From the NCBI RefSeq assembly GCF_039537875.1, contig NZ_BAABBI010000001.1, positions 930,001 to 994,000 of the forward strand: 64,000 nt of DNA. The letters run 5' to 3'. Shown piece by piece: positions 26,487-34,495 of this stretch. The position numbers were made by a program, and so were the translations under genes. Numbering within the stretch: the first letter of the stretch is position 1; every line of letters starts with the position of its first letter. The notes under the pieces are model-generated. The model ran no database searches, was not told the origin of the DNA, and was given only the letters and a program-made list of their open reading frames with translations. Origin of the DNA: Corallibacter vietnamensis. Lineage in GTDB: Bacteria; Bacteroidota; Bacteroidia; Flavobacteriales; Flavobacteriaceae.

Positions 26487-26945
26487 CTAAAAGTCTTCGT
26501 TAGGTATGGTTTTCATGATTTTACAGTTTTTTAGAATGTAGTTGAAGTGTTCTACATCATCAGCATTAAGCTCTAAAGTTCCTGTAACCATGATAAAATC
26601 ATCAGTGTTATGTGTTTGTTTTTTAGAAAATTGTAATTCTATAGCTGTTTCGGGTCCGCCTACTCCACAAAAAAAGCAAGATGCCATTGGGTTTTTTGAT
26701 AAGATATAGGTGTTCTCTTCTGGCGAAACATCAAGAAAGTATCCAACAATAGTTATTTCTTTACCGTGTAATTCTTTTACTTCAGGGCTGAAATTTGGAT
26801 ATAAAAAAGTGTCTTCAAAAGCAGGAAAATATTTTTCAGAAAATTTTACGTTTGATAAATCCTTCCAAGTGACTTCTTTTTGGCTAAAACATGTGAAGAT
26901 GTTACATGTTATTATTGCTATTATAAGTACTAAATTATTTTTCAT
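26487..26945 (-). CDS. Periplasmic DUF3299-like protein of the metal ABC operon
   Basis: The 152-residue protein has a cleavable signal peptide (MKNNLVLIIAIITCNIFTCFSQ) and one compact domain. The visible signature is GKEITIVGYFLDVSPEENTY and then NPMASCFFCGVGGPETAIEL with a CxxC pair, followed by an OB-like strand DFIMVTGTLELN. This is the DUF3299 style, a family found next to FtsX-type ABC permeases in zinc-regulated loci. It overlaps the permease gene by 11 bp at its 5' end. A periplasmic metal-handling or chaperone role is inferred; Cys residues could be ligands or a disulfide. Confidence 0.72.
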   Translation of the reverse strand: MKNNLVLIIAIITCNIFTCFSQKEVTWKDLSNVKFSEKYFPAFEDTFLYPNFSPEVKELHGKEITIVGYFLDVSPEENTYILSKNPMASCFFCGVGGPETAIELQFSKKQTHNTDDFIMVTGTLELNADDVEHFNYILKNCKIMKTIPNEDF

Positions 26946-28143
26946 TGCTTAATATTTTTGAAATGTTCATTTTTATTATTGGGAGTATTGATAATGAAAT
27001 TGCTACAATAATCATTATAAAAACCCATAAGCTTGTTTCTAATATATCTGTATATGATATGCTTTGTACAATATTTTGTTTGTATTGATTTTCTATCATG
27101 TTGTATACTATGATTAAACCAGATTGTGATATAAGTATCCCTAAAATTGTGGCAAGGAATCCAATTGTAAATCCTTCGTAAGCCACAATTTTAATTAACT
27201 GAAAATTGCTGGCTCCATAGGTTCTTAATAACGCTAAATCAAAAGCACGTTCTTTTACCATTTTAAATAAGCTAATAAATATAGTAATACATGAAATAAC
27301 TAAAATGATATAAGCTATCCAAGAAACGATTTTTACACCAATTCCTGTAAATTGAAATAAGCGTTGTATCTCATATTTAGGCAAAGCGGCTTGAAAATCT
27401 GTTTTTTCGTTAATTTGTCTAGGAATTGTTAAAAGTCCCATAGGGCTTTTAAAAGAAATAAGTAATGATGTTACTTCTTTGTTTTCATCATCATGATGTT
27501 CATGAGCTTCTCCGGCTTCATGCGCTTCATGATCATGAGCATCCCAAATACTTTCTAAATTTGTTACTATAAGTCTGTCTATAACTTTTTGTGTTGGTTT
27601 ATAAATGCCTACAACGGTTAGTGGTTCAGTATGCACATCCATTGTGTTGTCTTTAAAACCATGAGAGCTTAAAAACGTATCTCCTATTTTAAGACCAAGT
27701 TGTTGTGCAACGGTATGGCCTAAAATAACTTCCATAGGCTTTTTTATTGGTTTTCCTTCTTCAAGTTCAGCTTCATAAAAATTCGCAAATAATTCTGTTG
27801 TTCCTACAATTCTATATCCTTTGTAATTGTCACCATATGATATAGGTACTGCTGTTTTAATTAAAGGGTTTTTACCTATTTTTTTTGCTTCTTTATAAGA
27901 GATATTGCCAGTAGGATTATCTATATGCATAATAGAGGCTAATACTAATTGCAACGGACTTCCTTTGGCGCCAATAACTAAATCAATATTACCTAAACTA
28001 TTATCAAATTGTTGTTTTACTGAAGCGTCTAATTGCTTTATGCCTAAAAGTAATCCAATACTAATTGCTAAAGAAAGAATACTTAAAAACGTATATAGTG
28101 GTTTATGAAATAGATTTTTTATGCTGATTTTCCAAATATTCAT
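26935..28143 (-). CDS. ABC transporter permease (FtsX/MacB type) with His-rich loop
   Basis: The 402-residue permease has one N-terminal transmembrane helix (about 17-35) and a large extracytoplasmic domain. Three C-terminal helices follow (about 270-295, 320-345 and 365-392), the FtsX/LolC topology. The periplasmic domain contains a histidine/acid stretch HDHEAHEAGEAHEHHDDE (about 200-217), typical of zinc-binding loops. It overlaps both neighbours (4 bp with the ATPase, 11 bp with the DUF3299-like gene), so the three are one operon. The FtsX class moves or extracts envelope substrates rather than importing ions directly. Confidence 0.85.
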   Translation of the reverse strand: MNIWKISIKNLFHKPLYTFLSILSLAISIGLLLGIKQLDASVKQQFDNSLGNIDLVIGAKGSPLQLVLASIMHIDNPTGNISYKEAKKIGKNPLIKTAVPISYGDNYKGYRIVGTTELFANFYEAELEEGKPIKKPMEVILGHTVAQQLGLKIGDTFLSSHGFKDNTMDVHTEPLTVVGIYKPTQKVIDRLIVTNLESIWDAHDHEAHEAGEAHEHHDDENKEVTSLLISFKSPMGLLTIPRQINEKTDFQAALPKYEIQRLFQFTGIGVKIVSWIAYIILVISCITIFISLFKMVKERAFDLALLRTYGASNFQLIKIVAYEGFTIGFLATILGILISQSGLIIVYNMIENQYKQNIVQSISYTDILETSLWVFIMIIVAISLSILPIIKMNISKILSNEK

Positions 28144-28769
28144 AACTCAAGGATGTTTTGAAACAACGGTTTTACTCTTTGATCATGTGTAATTACTATA
28201 AGGTTGGCGTTACTTTTGCTAGCTTGGTTTAATAGTAGCTCCATAACTGTTTTAGAGTTTTCATCATCTAAACTTGCTGTGGGTTCATCAGCCAAAATTA
28301 ATTTCGGTTCGTGAATTACTGAAAGCGCAATGCCTAAACGTTGTAATTGACCTTCGCTTAATTCATTAATCTTTTTGAATTTACAATGTTCTATATCTAG
28401 TTGCTGAAGTAAGTTTGATATCGTAGAATCGTTAGCTTTTTTATTGCAAAATAGTAAGCGTGTTTTAATGTTTTCAATAACATTTAATGATTTTACGGCA
28501 TAATTTTTTTGAAAAACTAAACCAATATTCTTACCAATGAATAAATCTAGTTGTTTTCTGTTTAATGTTTGTAGGCAAACATCGTCAATTGTTATTTTGC
28601 CGGTTTTTGGTTTTAGTAAACCAGCCATAAGGTGTAATAATGTTGTTTTACCAATTCCAGATTTACCTAGTATTAATAAAGATTCTTGATTTTTTAATGC
28701 AATATCAGGGAATTCAAGAATATTTTCTGTTGTGTTGTATTGGTATGATATGTTTTCTGTTTTAATCAT
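28140..28769 (-). CDS. ABC transporter ATP-binding protein (LolD/MacB-like)
   Basis: The 209-residue ATPase is the partner of the His-rich permease (ATGA 4-bp overlap). Walker A is GKSGIGKT (35-42), the Q-loop lies near LVFQKNYAV, the signature is LSEGQLQRLGIA, Walker B is LILADEPTASLDD, and the switch His is in VITHD. Its size and sequence place it in the LolD/MacB family that pairs with FtsX-type permeases. It starts the metal-linked operon. A TAGATTTG on the coding strand (28811-28804) could be its -7 element, with no clear -33. Confidence 0.9.
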   Translation of the reverse strand: MIKTENISYQYNTTENILEFPDIALKNQESLLILGKSGIGKTTLLHLMAGLLKPKTGKITIDDVCLQTLNRKQLDLFIGKNIGLVFQKNYAVKSLNVIENIKTRLLFCNKKANDSTISNLLQQLDIEHCKFKKINELSEGQLQRLGIALSVIHEPKLILADEPTASLDDENSKTVMELLLNQASKSNANLIVITHDQRVKPLFQNILEL

Positions 28770-29129
28770 ACTTGTTTTTTTATCTATTTTTTTAGATTCA
28801 GCTCAAATCTAAAAGGATTGTTAAACTTTAAATATTAAGGCTGTAATTGTTGTTTGAAGATTGTGATTTAACTCAAAACAACAGTTGTTTTTTCTAATCA
28901 ATTTTTATAAAATATCATTATTCAAAACTAAACAAAAAAAACCTACAAAAGTGTTAATGATATGTTGATAAAACACTGTTTTCATAAGTTAATTTTAATC
29001 GCAAAATTGATAGCAGTATACTAAATACATTGCTTAATTATAACGCTGGTAAAATATTAATGATACAATGTTGCAATAATAAGTGCTTTTGTTTATTATT
29101 GCAATTTAATTGCAATAATATTTGATTGA
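28770..29129. promoter_or_regulatory. 360-bp divergent intergenic region of the metal module
   Basis: This very AT-rich stretch separates the minus-strand ABC operon from the plus-strand merC-like gene. It holds a short perfect palindrome AAAACAAC-A-GTTGTTTT at 28875-28891 and the double Zur-like operator at 29071-29120 (own entry). No convincing reading frame longer than a few codons was seen. Confidence 0.5.
29071..29120. promoter_or_regulatory. Double palindromic operator, Fur/Zur-family type
   Basis: Three copies of the half-site TTGCAATAATA, in alternating orientation, make two overlapping palindromes. The first is TTGCAATAATAA (29071-29082) facing TTATTATTGCAA (29093-29104). The second is TATTATTGCAAT-TTA-ATTGCAATAATA (29094-29120, perfect over 12+3+12 bp). 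It ends 9 bp before the start of the merC-like gene, in a good place to repress it. The A/T-rich dyad with central TGCAAT is of the Fur/Zur kind; the identity of the regulator is inferred from the neighbouring genes. Confidence 0.65.
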
Positions 29130-29516
29130 ATGATATTAAAACTAAAAGCAGACAAATTAGGAATAGTTTCAAGTGGTTTATGTCTTGTGCATTGTTTGGC
29201 AACGCCTTTTTTGTTTTTAGCTAAAACATGTTCTGCTACAACTTGTTCACATGCGCCTGTTTGGTGGCAATCTATTGATTATTTATTCTTAATTGTATCA
29301 TTTGTAGCTATTAAGCAGGCAACAAAAAAAGTAACTAAAAATTGGTTGCCAAATGTTTTCTGGATTGCTTGGTCTATACTGTTATTGGCTATAGTTAATG
29401 AAACTTTTGAAATAGTTTTAGTATCAGAGCTTTTTATTTATATACCTGCATTTGTAATAATCGGACTTCATTTTTATAATCATAAGTGTTGCAATATTCA
29501 GAAAGGTGTTAGTTGA
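29130..29516 (+). CDS. MerC domain inner membrane protein
   Basis: The 128-residue protein has four hydrophobic segments (about residues 10-30, 45-63, 72-92 and 98-116). The first contains SSGLCLVHCLATPFLF, the MerC-type Cys/His pair, and a second Cys group follows in KTCSATTCSH. A C-terminal HKCC ending adds more thiols. MerC proteins were first known as mercury importers; in Bacteroidota they are usually linked to zinc or general metal homeostasis. The double palindrome directly upstream supports metal-dependent repression. Substrate unknown. Confidence 0.85.
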   Translation: MILKLKADKLGIVSSGLCLVHCLATPFLFLAKTCSATTCSHAPVWWQSIDYLFLIVSFVAIKQATKKVTKNWLPNVFWIAWSILLLAIVNETFEIVLVSELFIYIPAFVIIGLHFYNHKCCNIQKGVS

Positions 29517-29700
29517 TTTAAAGGGTGTTAGCATTTGCATTTATGAGTGTGTTTGTAAAAATGTTAAGCCATTTTAGTGTTTGTCAAATAGTTTTTATAG
29601 CAAACTCTAATCTTTAGCATATTGTTTTTTGTGTGAAATGGAGAAGAATTCATTTTAAATTGTATTTTTGAAATTCAACCCAACCCTACAATAAAAAACT

Positions 29701-30291
29701 ATGCTAGAAAATTTTTGGTTTAATGTAGAGTATGGTATTTACCATGTTCTAGATATAAATGCTTACGATCACGTATTATTTTTAATTGTTTTAACAGTTC
29801 CTTATTTGTTTAAAGATTGGAAACGTGTATTGTTATTAGTGTCAACTTTCACATTAGGACACACCTTATCACTTATTTTGGCTGCTTATAATGTAGTTCG
29901 TGTTAATGGTATCATTGTTGAGTTTCTTATACCAGTTACAATATTGGTAGTAGCGTTGTTTAATGTGTTTACAGCAGGAAAAGGCGCTCAAAAAGAAAAA
30001 GTAGGTGTTTTATTTTTTTCAACCTTATTTTTTGGTTTAGTACACGGATTAGGCTTTGCTAGAGAATTTCAAATTTTAGTAGGAAAGTCAGATAACAAAA
30101 TATTAACCTTATTAGAGTTTGCTTTAGGTATTGAAATTGCGCAAATAATTGTGGTTATTGTTGTGCTATTTTTAGCATACATAATGCAAACAATTTTTAG
30201 GTTTTCAAAACGCGATTGGGTTATGGTAATTTCATCAATTGTAATAGGGTTAGTTATACCTATGATACTCAATAGCGACTTTATTTCTTAA
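29701..30291 (+). CDS. HupE/UreJ family membrane metal transporter
   Basis: The 196-residue protein has about six hydrophobic segments and the HupE/UreJ His signature: DHVLFLIVLTVPYLF near residue 24, FTLGHTLSLILA near 55, and FFGLVHGLGFAREF near 108. The family is associated with nickel, cobalt or copper supply to hydrogenases and ureases. No such enzyme is nearby, and in this setting it may move zinc or another divalent metal. It stands 184 bp after the merC-like gene; a TATTTTTG at 29663-29670 could be a -7 element of a separate promoter. Confidence 0.85.
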   Translation: MLENFWFNVEYGIYHVLDINAYDHVLFLIVLTVPYLFKDWKRVLLLVSTFTLGHTLSLILAAYNVVRVNGIIVEFLIPVTILVVALFNVFTAGKGAQKEKVGVLFFSTLFFGLVHGLGFAREFQILVGKSDNKILTLLEFALGIEIAQIIVVIVVLFLAYIMQTIFRFSKRDWVMVISSIVIGLVIPMILNSDFIS

Positions 30292-30383
30292 ATAAAGTAA
30301 AACTGTAACCTAAAGTTTTCATAAACTTCTACAATCAAGGTTGTAATTAAAATACGAAGCCTGTATCTTCGTTATAATGATTT

Positions 30384-30821
30384 ATGCGTATGACAGATAA
30401 TAAACAACTTAAGTATGATAAAGCATATTTAAGAATGGCTACAGAATGGGGAAAACTATCATATTGTAAACGAAAACAAGTAGGTGCCATTATAGTAAAA
30501 GATAGAATGATAATATCAGATGGATACAATGGTACGCCTTCTGGATTTGAAAACTTTTGCGAAGATGAAGAAGGATATACAAAATGGTACGTTTTACATG
30601 CCGAAGCCAACGCTATTTTAAAAGTTGCAGCATCAACACAATCTTGTAAAGGCGCTACCTTGTATATTACGTTATCACCATGCAAAGAGTGTAGTAAGTT
30701 AATTCATCAAGCTGGTATAGTAAGGGTTGTTTATAAACAAGCTTATAAAGACGACTCTGGGTTACGCTTTTTAAAAAAAGCAGGCATAGAACTTACATTA
30801 ATTGATGACCTTAATGCTTAA
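30384..30821 (+). CDS. dCMP / cytidine-type deaminase
   Basis: The 145-residue zinc deaminase probably converts dCMP to dUMP for dTMP synthesis. The zinc and proton-shuttle residues are HAE at 72-74 and SPCKEC at 98-103. The substrate loop YNGTPSGFENF (48-58) is characteristic of dCMP deaminase (ComEB type) rather than of cytidine or guanine deaminases. The S41 protease gene follows 42 bp later. Confidence 0.92.
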   Translation: MRMTDNKQLKYDKAYLRMATEWGKLSYCKRKQVGAIIVKDRMIISDGYNGTPSGFENFCEDEEGYTKWYVLHAEANAILKVAASTQSCKGATLYITLSPCKECSKLIHQAGIVRVVYKQAYKDDSGLRFLKKAGIELTLIDDLNA

Positions 30822-30863
30822 CAAGCGTAGGATGTTTAATTGATTATTTAAACAGAATTAATA

Positions 30864-32453
30864 ATGAAAATTAGAAAAAAATATTTACCACTTCTTTTAG
30901 GTGTTGCCATTGCAGCCGGTATCTTTATTGGGGGTAAACTTAATTTTTCTGATGATTCTGATCGATTATTCTCATCAAATAGTAAAAAAGACAAGCTTAA
31001 TAGACTTATAGATTATATAGACTATGAGTATGTTGATGATGTTAATACAGATAGTATTGTAGATGTTACTGTAAACGGGATTTTAGAAAATCTAGATCCT
31101 CACTCTGTATACATACCTAAAGAGGATATGCAACGTGTTACAGAAAACATGAAAGGAGATTTTGTAGGTATTGGCGTAAGTTTTTATACCTATAATGATA
31201 CCATTACGGTAATACGAGCTGTTCATGGAGGTCCAAGTGAAAAAGCAGGTATTGTTGGTGGAGATCGTATAATCATGGCAGATAATGAGCCTATTTTTGG
31301 TAAAGACATCACCAATGACGAAATAATAAAAAAGCTTAAAGGTCCTATAAACTCAAATGTAAAACTAAAAGTATTTAGAAAAGGCGAATCAGAACTGTTA
31401 GATTTTACCGTAAAAAGAGATCATATACCAATAAAAAGTATTGATGCTGCCTATATGTTAAGTAATACGCTTGGTTATATCAAGATAAACAGGTTTGCAG
31501 AGTCTACTTACAAGGAATTTAAAACAGCACTAAAAAACCTTCAAAAAATAGGGGCAACAGAACTTGTTTTAGACTTAAGAGGTAATCCTGGAGGCTTTTT
31601 AACAATTGCCGAAAGTATTGTTGATGAGTTTTTAGAAGAAGATAAACTTATTCTTTTTACAAAAAATAAACGCGGTAATATAAAGAAGAGTTTTGCCACC
31701 AAAAAAGGCGATTTTGAAAAAGGCAAAGTTTATGTTTTAATTGATGAAAATTCAGCATCTGCCAGCGAAATTGTAGCAGGCGCCTTACAAGACAATGACA
31801 AAGGTACTATAGTTGGTCGCCGTTCTTATGGAAAAGGATTGGTACAACGTGAAATGGAATTAGGAGATGGCAGTGCTGTAAGATTAACAGTGTCTCGCTA
31901 TTACACACCAACAGGACGTTCTATTCAACGCTCTTATGACCATGGTAATAAAGATTACTATGACGATTATTTTGAACGATTAGAACGTGGAGAATTGCTT
32001 GATCCTGAAAAAATACAAGTTGCAGATTCATTAAAATTTACAACCCCAAAAGGAAAAGTTGTATATGGCGGCGGCGGAATTATACCTGATGTATTTGTTC
32101 CTCTAGATACAAGCATGCAAAATGAAACCCTAACATTTCTGCAAAGACGCGGATTCATTAGTTATTTTGTGTTTGAAGAATTAGATAAAAATAGAGAAGC
32201 TTATCAAAATTTAACAAGAGAAAACTTTATTTCTGATTATGAGATTGATGACGAAATGGTAATTGCTTTTCAAGATTATTTAAATTTTAAAACTAAAGCA
32301 AATATCACTTTTGTAGCTTATAATGATGAAGTGAAGTTATATATAAAAGCGACATTAGCAAATCAATTATTTGGCAATGGTGCTTTTGAAGAAGTTATAA
32401 ATCAGGATGATATTATGATTGATGAAGTTTTAGAGCTTAATTCAGCTAATTAA
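30864..32453 (+). CDS. S41 family C-terminal processing protease
   Basis: The 529-residue envelope protease has an N-terminal membrane anchor or signal (KYLPLLLGVAIAAGIFIGG). A PDZ domain (about 90-165: GIGVSFYTYNDTITVIRAVHGG) precedes the S41 catalytic core. The catalytic dyad is Ser299 in NSASASE and Lys324 in RRSYGKG, 25 residues apart as in Prc/CtpA. The C-terminal ~150 residues are an extension common in Bacteroidota. It degrades or trims periplasmic proteins at exposed C-termini. The last 4 bases overlap the convergent flavoprotein gene. Confidence 0.93.
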   Translation: MKIRKKYLPLLLGVAIAAGIFIGGKLNFSDDSDRLFSSNSKKDKLNRLIDYIDYEYVDDVNTDSIVDVTVNGILENLDPHSVYIPKEDMQRVTENMKGDFVGIGVSFYTYNDTITVIRAVHGGPSEKAGIVGGDRIIMADNEPIFGKDITNDEIIKKLKGPINSNVKLKVFRKGESELLDFTVKRDHIPIKSIDAAYMLSNTLGYIKINRFAESTYKEFKTALKNLQKIGATELVLDLRGNPGGFLTIAESIVDEFLEEDKLILFTKNKRGNIKKSFATKKGDFEKGKVYVLIDENSASASEIVAGALQDNDKGTIVGRRSYGKGLVQREMELGDGSAVRLTVSRYYTPTGRSIQRSYDHGNKDYYDDYFERLERGELLDPEKIQVADSLKFTTPKGKVVYGGGGIIPDVFVPLDTSMQNETLTFLQRRGFISYFVFEELDKNREAYQNLTRENFISDYEIDDEMVIAFQDYLNFKTKANITFVAYNDEVKLYIKATLANQLFGNGAFEEVINQDDIMIDEVLELNSAN

Positions 32454-33052
32454 ATCTTATCATGAACCTTGGTGTGCTTTCCGTTATTCCAAAGCGTTAA
32501 AATATCTGTACCAACTTGAGATCCGCTACCAGCCGCAATTGCAAACTGACTACGCCAACCTGCCAAAGTACCTGCAACATACATGCCTTTAGTTACTAAA
32601 TGATCTTCGTTTTTTAACCAAATTCTATCCTTTTCAATAGCTGCTCTTGGGTGAGGGCCAACATAGTTCTCTAGGCCTTTTATAGTTAATAAATTGGTGT
32701 AACCAACAGCAATGACTACTAGCTTTGTTGCGTATGTGTTTTTGTTTGTTACAACGATGTAGCCAGTATCGGTTTGCGTTATTTGAGAGACTTTTTCTTC
32801 ATCAATTTGTTCAACATGAGGATATAAATCAGTCAATTGCTGTTTGCCATTATTTAAAATAGAAAGTCCGGTTGTACCAGGATTAAGTCCCAAAACATTA
32901 TTAAATAATGCCGTGTTTAAGTGTGATGTTTTTTGGTGAGTAATTATTCCAGTACGTTTATCTTTTGCAAAATCTTTGTTTTTTGCAGAACCTAGAATTA
33001 ATGCGCAAGATAAACCTGCAGCACCACCACCAATAATTAATACATCAAACAT
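32450..33052 (-). CDS. Minimal FAD-dependent oxidoreductase (thioredoxin reductase-like, no NADPH domain)
   Basis: The 200-residue protein is the FAD domain of a thioredoxin-reductase-type flavoprotein. The dinucleotide motif IIGGGAAGLSCALILG is at about residues 6-21, and the second FAD contact KGMYVAGTLAGWRSQFAIAAGSG is near the end. Ordinary members have about 310 residues with an NADPH domain inserted in the middle; here the two FAD pieces run together, and no redox CxxC is present. The electron donor is unknown. It overlaps the next upstream gene by one base and the convergent S41 gene by four. Confidence 0.8.
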   Translation of the reverse strand: MFDVLIIGGGAAGLSCALILGSAKNKDFAKDKRTGIITHQKTSHLNTALFNNVLGLNPGTTGLSILNNGKQQLTDLYPHVEQIDEEKVSQITQTDTGYIVVTNKNTYATKLVVIAVGYTNLLTIKGLENYVGPHPRAAIEKDRIWLKNEDHLVTKGMYVAGTLAGWRSQFAIAAGSGSQVGTDILTLWNNGKHTKVHDKI

Positions 33053-33255
33053 TATTTTTTTCTTTTATCTAGTTTTTCAATTTTTTTTGAAACCCTTAAT
33101 ATTTGTAATAACAAAATAGCACATAATGATGCAAAAATTGTTATTAGTGCAATTACGCTTTCACCTTCTAGTAACGCGTCATAATTTAAATTTGTTAGGT
33201 TGTAAATAATTAAAATACACGCAACAACTGTAAGTAATGGAATGGCTATTTTCAT
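33052..33255 (-). CDS. Small two-TM membrane protein
   Basis: A 67-residue protein with hydrophobic segments at about residues 4-22 and 37-57 and a basic C-terminus (SKKIEKLDKRKK). No family is recognisable. It sits 3 bp after the MarC gene and overlaps the flavoprotein start by one base, so it belongs to the same transcript. The tight packing supports a real gene. Confidence 0.65.
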   Translation of the reverse strand: MKIAIPLLTVVACILIIYNLTNLNYDALLEGESVIALITIFASLCAILLLQILRVSKKIEKLDKRKK

Positions 33256-33258
33256 AAA

Positions 33259-33840
33259 CTAAACGAATAATGCTTTTATATTATGAGCAAAAAGTTTTAC
33301 TGCAATGGCTAGTAGAATAACTCCAAAAACTTTTCTAATTATATTAATCCCGTTAGGACCAATTAAACGCTCTATTCTTGAAGATGTTTTTAATACAATA
33401 AAGATAATTAAAACATTTAATATTACAGCAACAATAATATTCTCTATTCTAAATTCGGCACGTAATGATAGCAACGTAGTCAAACTTCCTGGTCCAGCTA
33501 TCAAAGGGAACGCTAAAGGGAATACAGAAGCTGTCATAGCTGCATTTTCATCATCTTTATATAATGTTATGCCTAGTATCATTTCTAAAGCAATAAAAAA
33601 TAAAATAAAAGAACCAGCAACAGCAAAACTATTTACGCCAACACCAATTAGTGACAAAATATTCTGACCTAAAAACAAAAAAACAATCATTATTATACCA
33701 GCAACAAGAGAGGCTTTTTCGCTTTGTATATGACCAACTTTTTTTCTTAAGTCTATAACAATTGGTATATTTCCAATAATATCTATTACAGCAAATAAAA
33801 CCATAAAGGCTGTAAATATTTCTTTAAAATTGAGTTGCAT
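33259..33840 (-). CDS. MarC family integral membrane protein
   Basis: The 193-residue protein has six hydrophobic segments and MarC (UPF0056) features: FMVLFAVIDIIGNIPIVIDL near the start, and PLAFPLIAGPGSLTTLLSL (about 108-126) in the middle. MarC was named for multiple antibiotic resistance, but that link was withdrawn; transport of small molecules is suspected, with no proven substrate. It is the first gene of the marC, small membrane protein, flavoprotein unit. Confidence 0.9.
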   Translation of the reverse strand: MQLNFKEIFTAFMVLFAVIDIIGNIPIVIDLRKKVGHIQSEKASLVAGIIMIVFLFLGQNILSLIGVGVNSFAVAGSFILFFIALEMILGITLYKDDENAAMTASVFPLAFPLIAGPGSLTTLLSLRAEFRIENIIVAVILNVLIIFIVLKTSSRIERLIGPNGINIIRKVFGVILLAIAVKLFAHNIKALFV

Positions 33841-33928
33841 AATATTATGGGTTTAATTTTTTTGCAAAAGTAACCATTAATAATTTTTTACAATAAGATT
33901 TAAAATAAAGTTTGCCTATTTTTGCAAC

Positions 33929-34495
33929 ATGTTTCAATTAGGAAAAACCATAGTTTCAGAAGATATAATCCAAAAGGATTTTGTTTGTAATCTTTCTGCG
34001 TGTAAAGGCGCTTGCTGTATTGATGGTGATGCTGGAGCACCACTTGAAAAAGAAGAGGCTGATATTTTAAAAAAAATCTACCCAAAAGTAAAACCCTTTT
34101 TACGCAAAAAAGGAATTCAAGCCATAGAAGAACAAGGTACATTTATTACGACTGAAGATGACGAGCTAGAAACACCACTTATTGATGGTGCAGATTGTGC
34201 CTATGTGATTTTTGATAACAAAGGAACTGCACTTTGTGGTATTGAAGAGGCTTATAATCAAGGTGAAATTTCATGGAAAAAACCCATTTCTTGCCACTTA
34301 TATCCAATAAGAGTTAAAGACTACAGTGAGTTTTCGGCTGTAAATTACCATAAATGGCATATATGTGATGATGCTTGCTCATTAGGAAAAGAACTTCAAG
34401 TGCCAATATATAAGTTTGTAAAAGAAGCTCTTATTAGAAAGTTTGGTGAAGATTGGTATATGGAGCTTGAAAAAGTATCAAATAATTACCGATAA
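33929..34495 (+). CDS. DUF3109 cysteine-rich protein
   Basis: The 188-residue cytosolic protein has conserved cysteines in the pattern CNLSACKGACC (about 17-27), then GADCAYV, ALCGIEEA, ISCHLYPIRV and WHICDDAC. This is the DUF3109 arrangement, related to the YkgJ/CxxCxxxCC group thought to hold an iron-sulfur cluster or zinc. The function is unknown. Its stop is immediately followed by the stop of the convergent histidine kinase gene, with no room for a terminator. Confidence 0.88.
   Translation: MFQLGKTIVSEDIIQKDFVCNLSACKGACCIDGDAGAPLEKEEADILKKIYPKVKPFLRKKGIQAIEEQGTFITTEDDELETPLIDGADCAYVIFDNKGTALCGIEEAYNQGEISWKKPISCHLYPIRVKDYSEFSAVNYHKWHICDDACSLGKELQVPIYKFVKEALIRKFGEDWYMELEKVSNNYR

Noticed and set aside
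27480..27545. His/Asp/Glu codon repeat (CATGAT-like) read as a possible microsatellite or CRISPR-like array
   Set aside because: It is a coding low-complexity stretch within the permease with no regular spacer structure.
28875..28891. Palindrome AAAACAAC-A-GTTGTTTT in the metal intergenic region
   Set aside because: Short and common in AT-rich DNA, far from either start; kept only as a note in the region entry.
29541..29615. 24-codon frame starting ATGAGTGTG between merC-like and hupE-like genes
   Set aside because: No coding signature beyond chance and no terminator or promoter pair around it.
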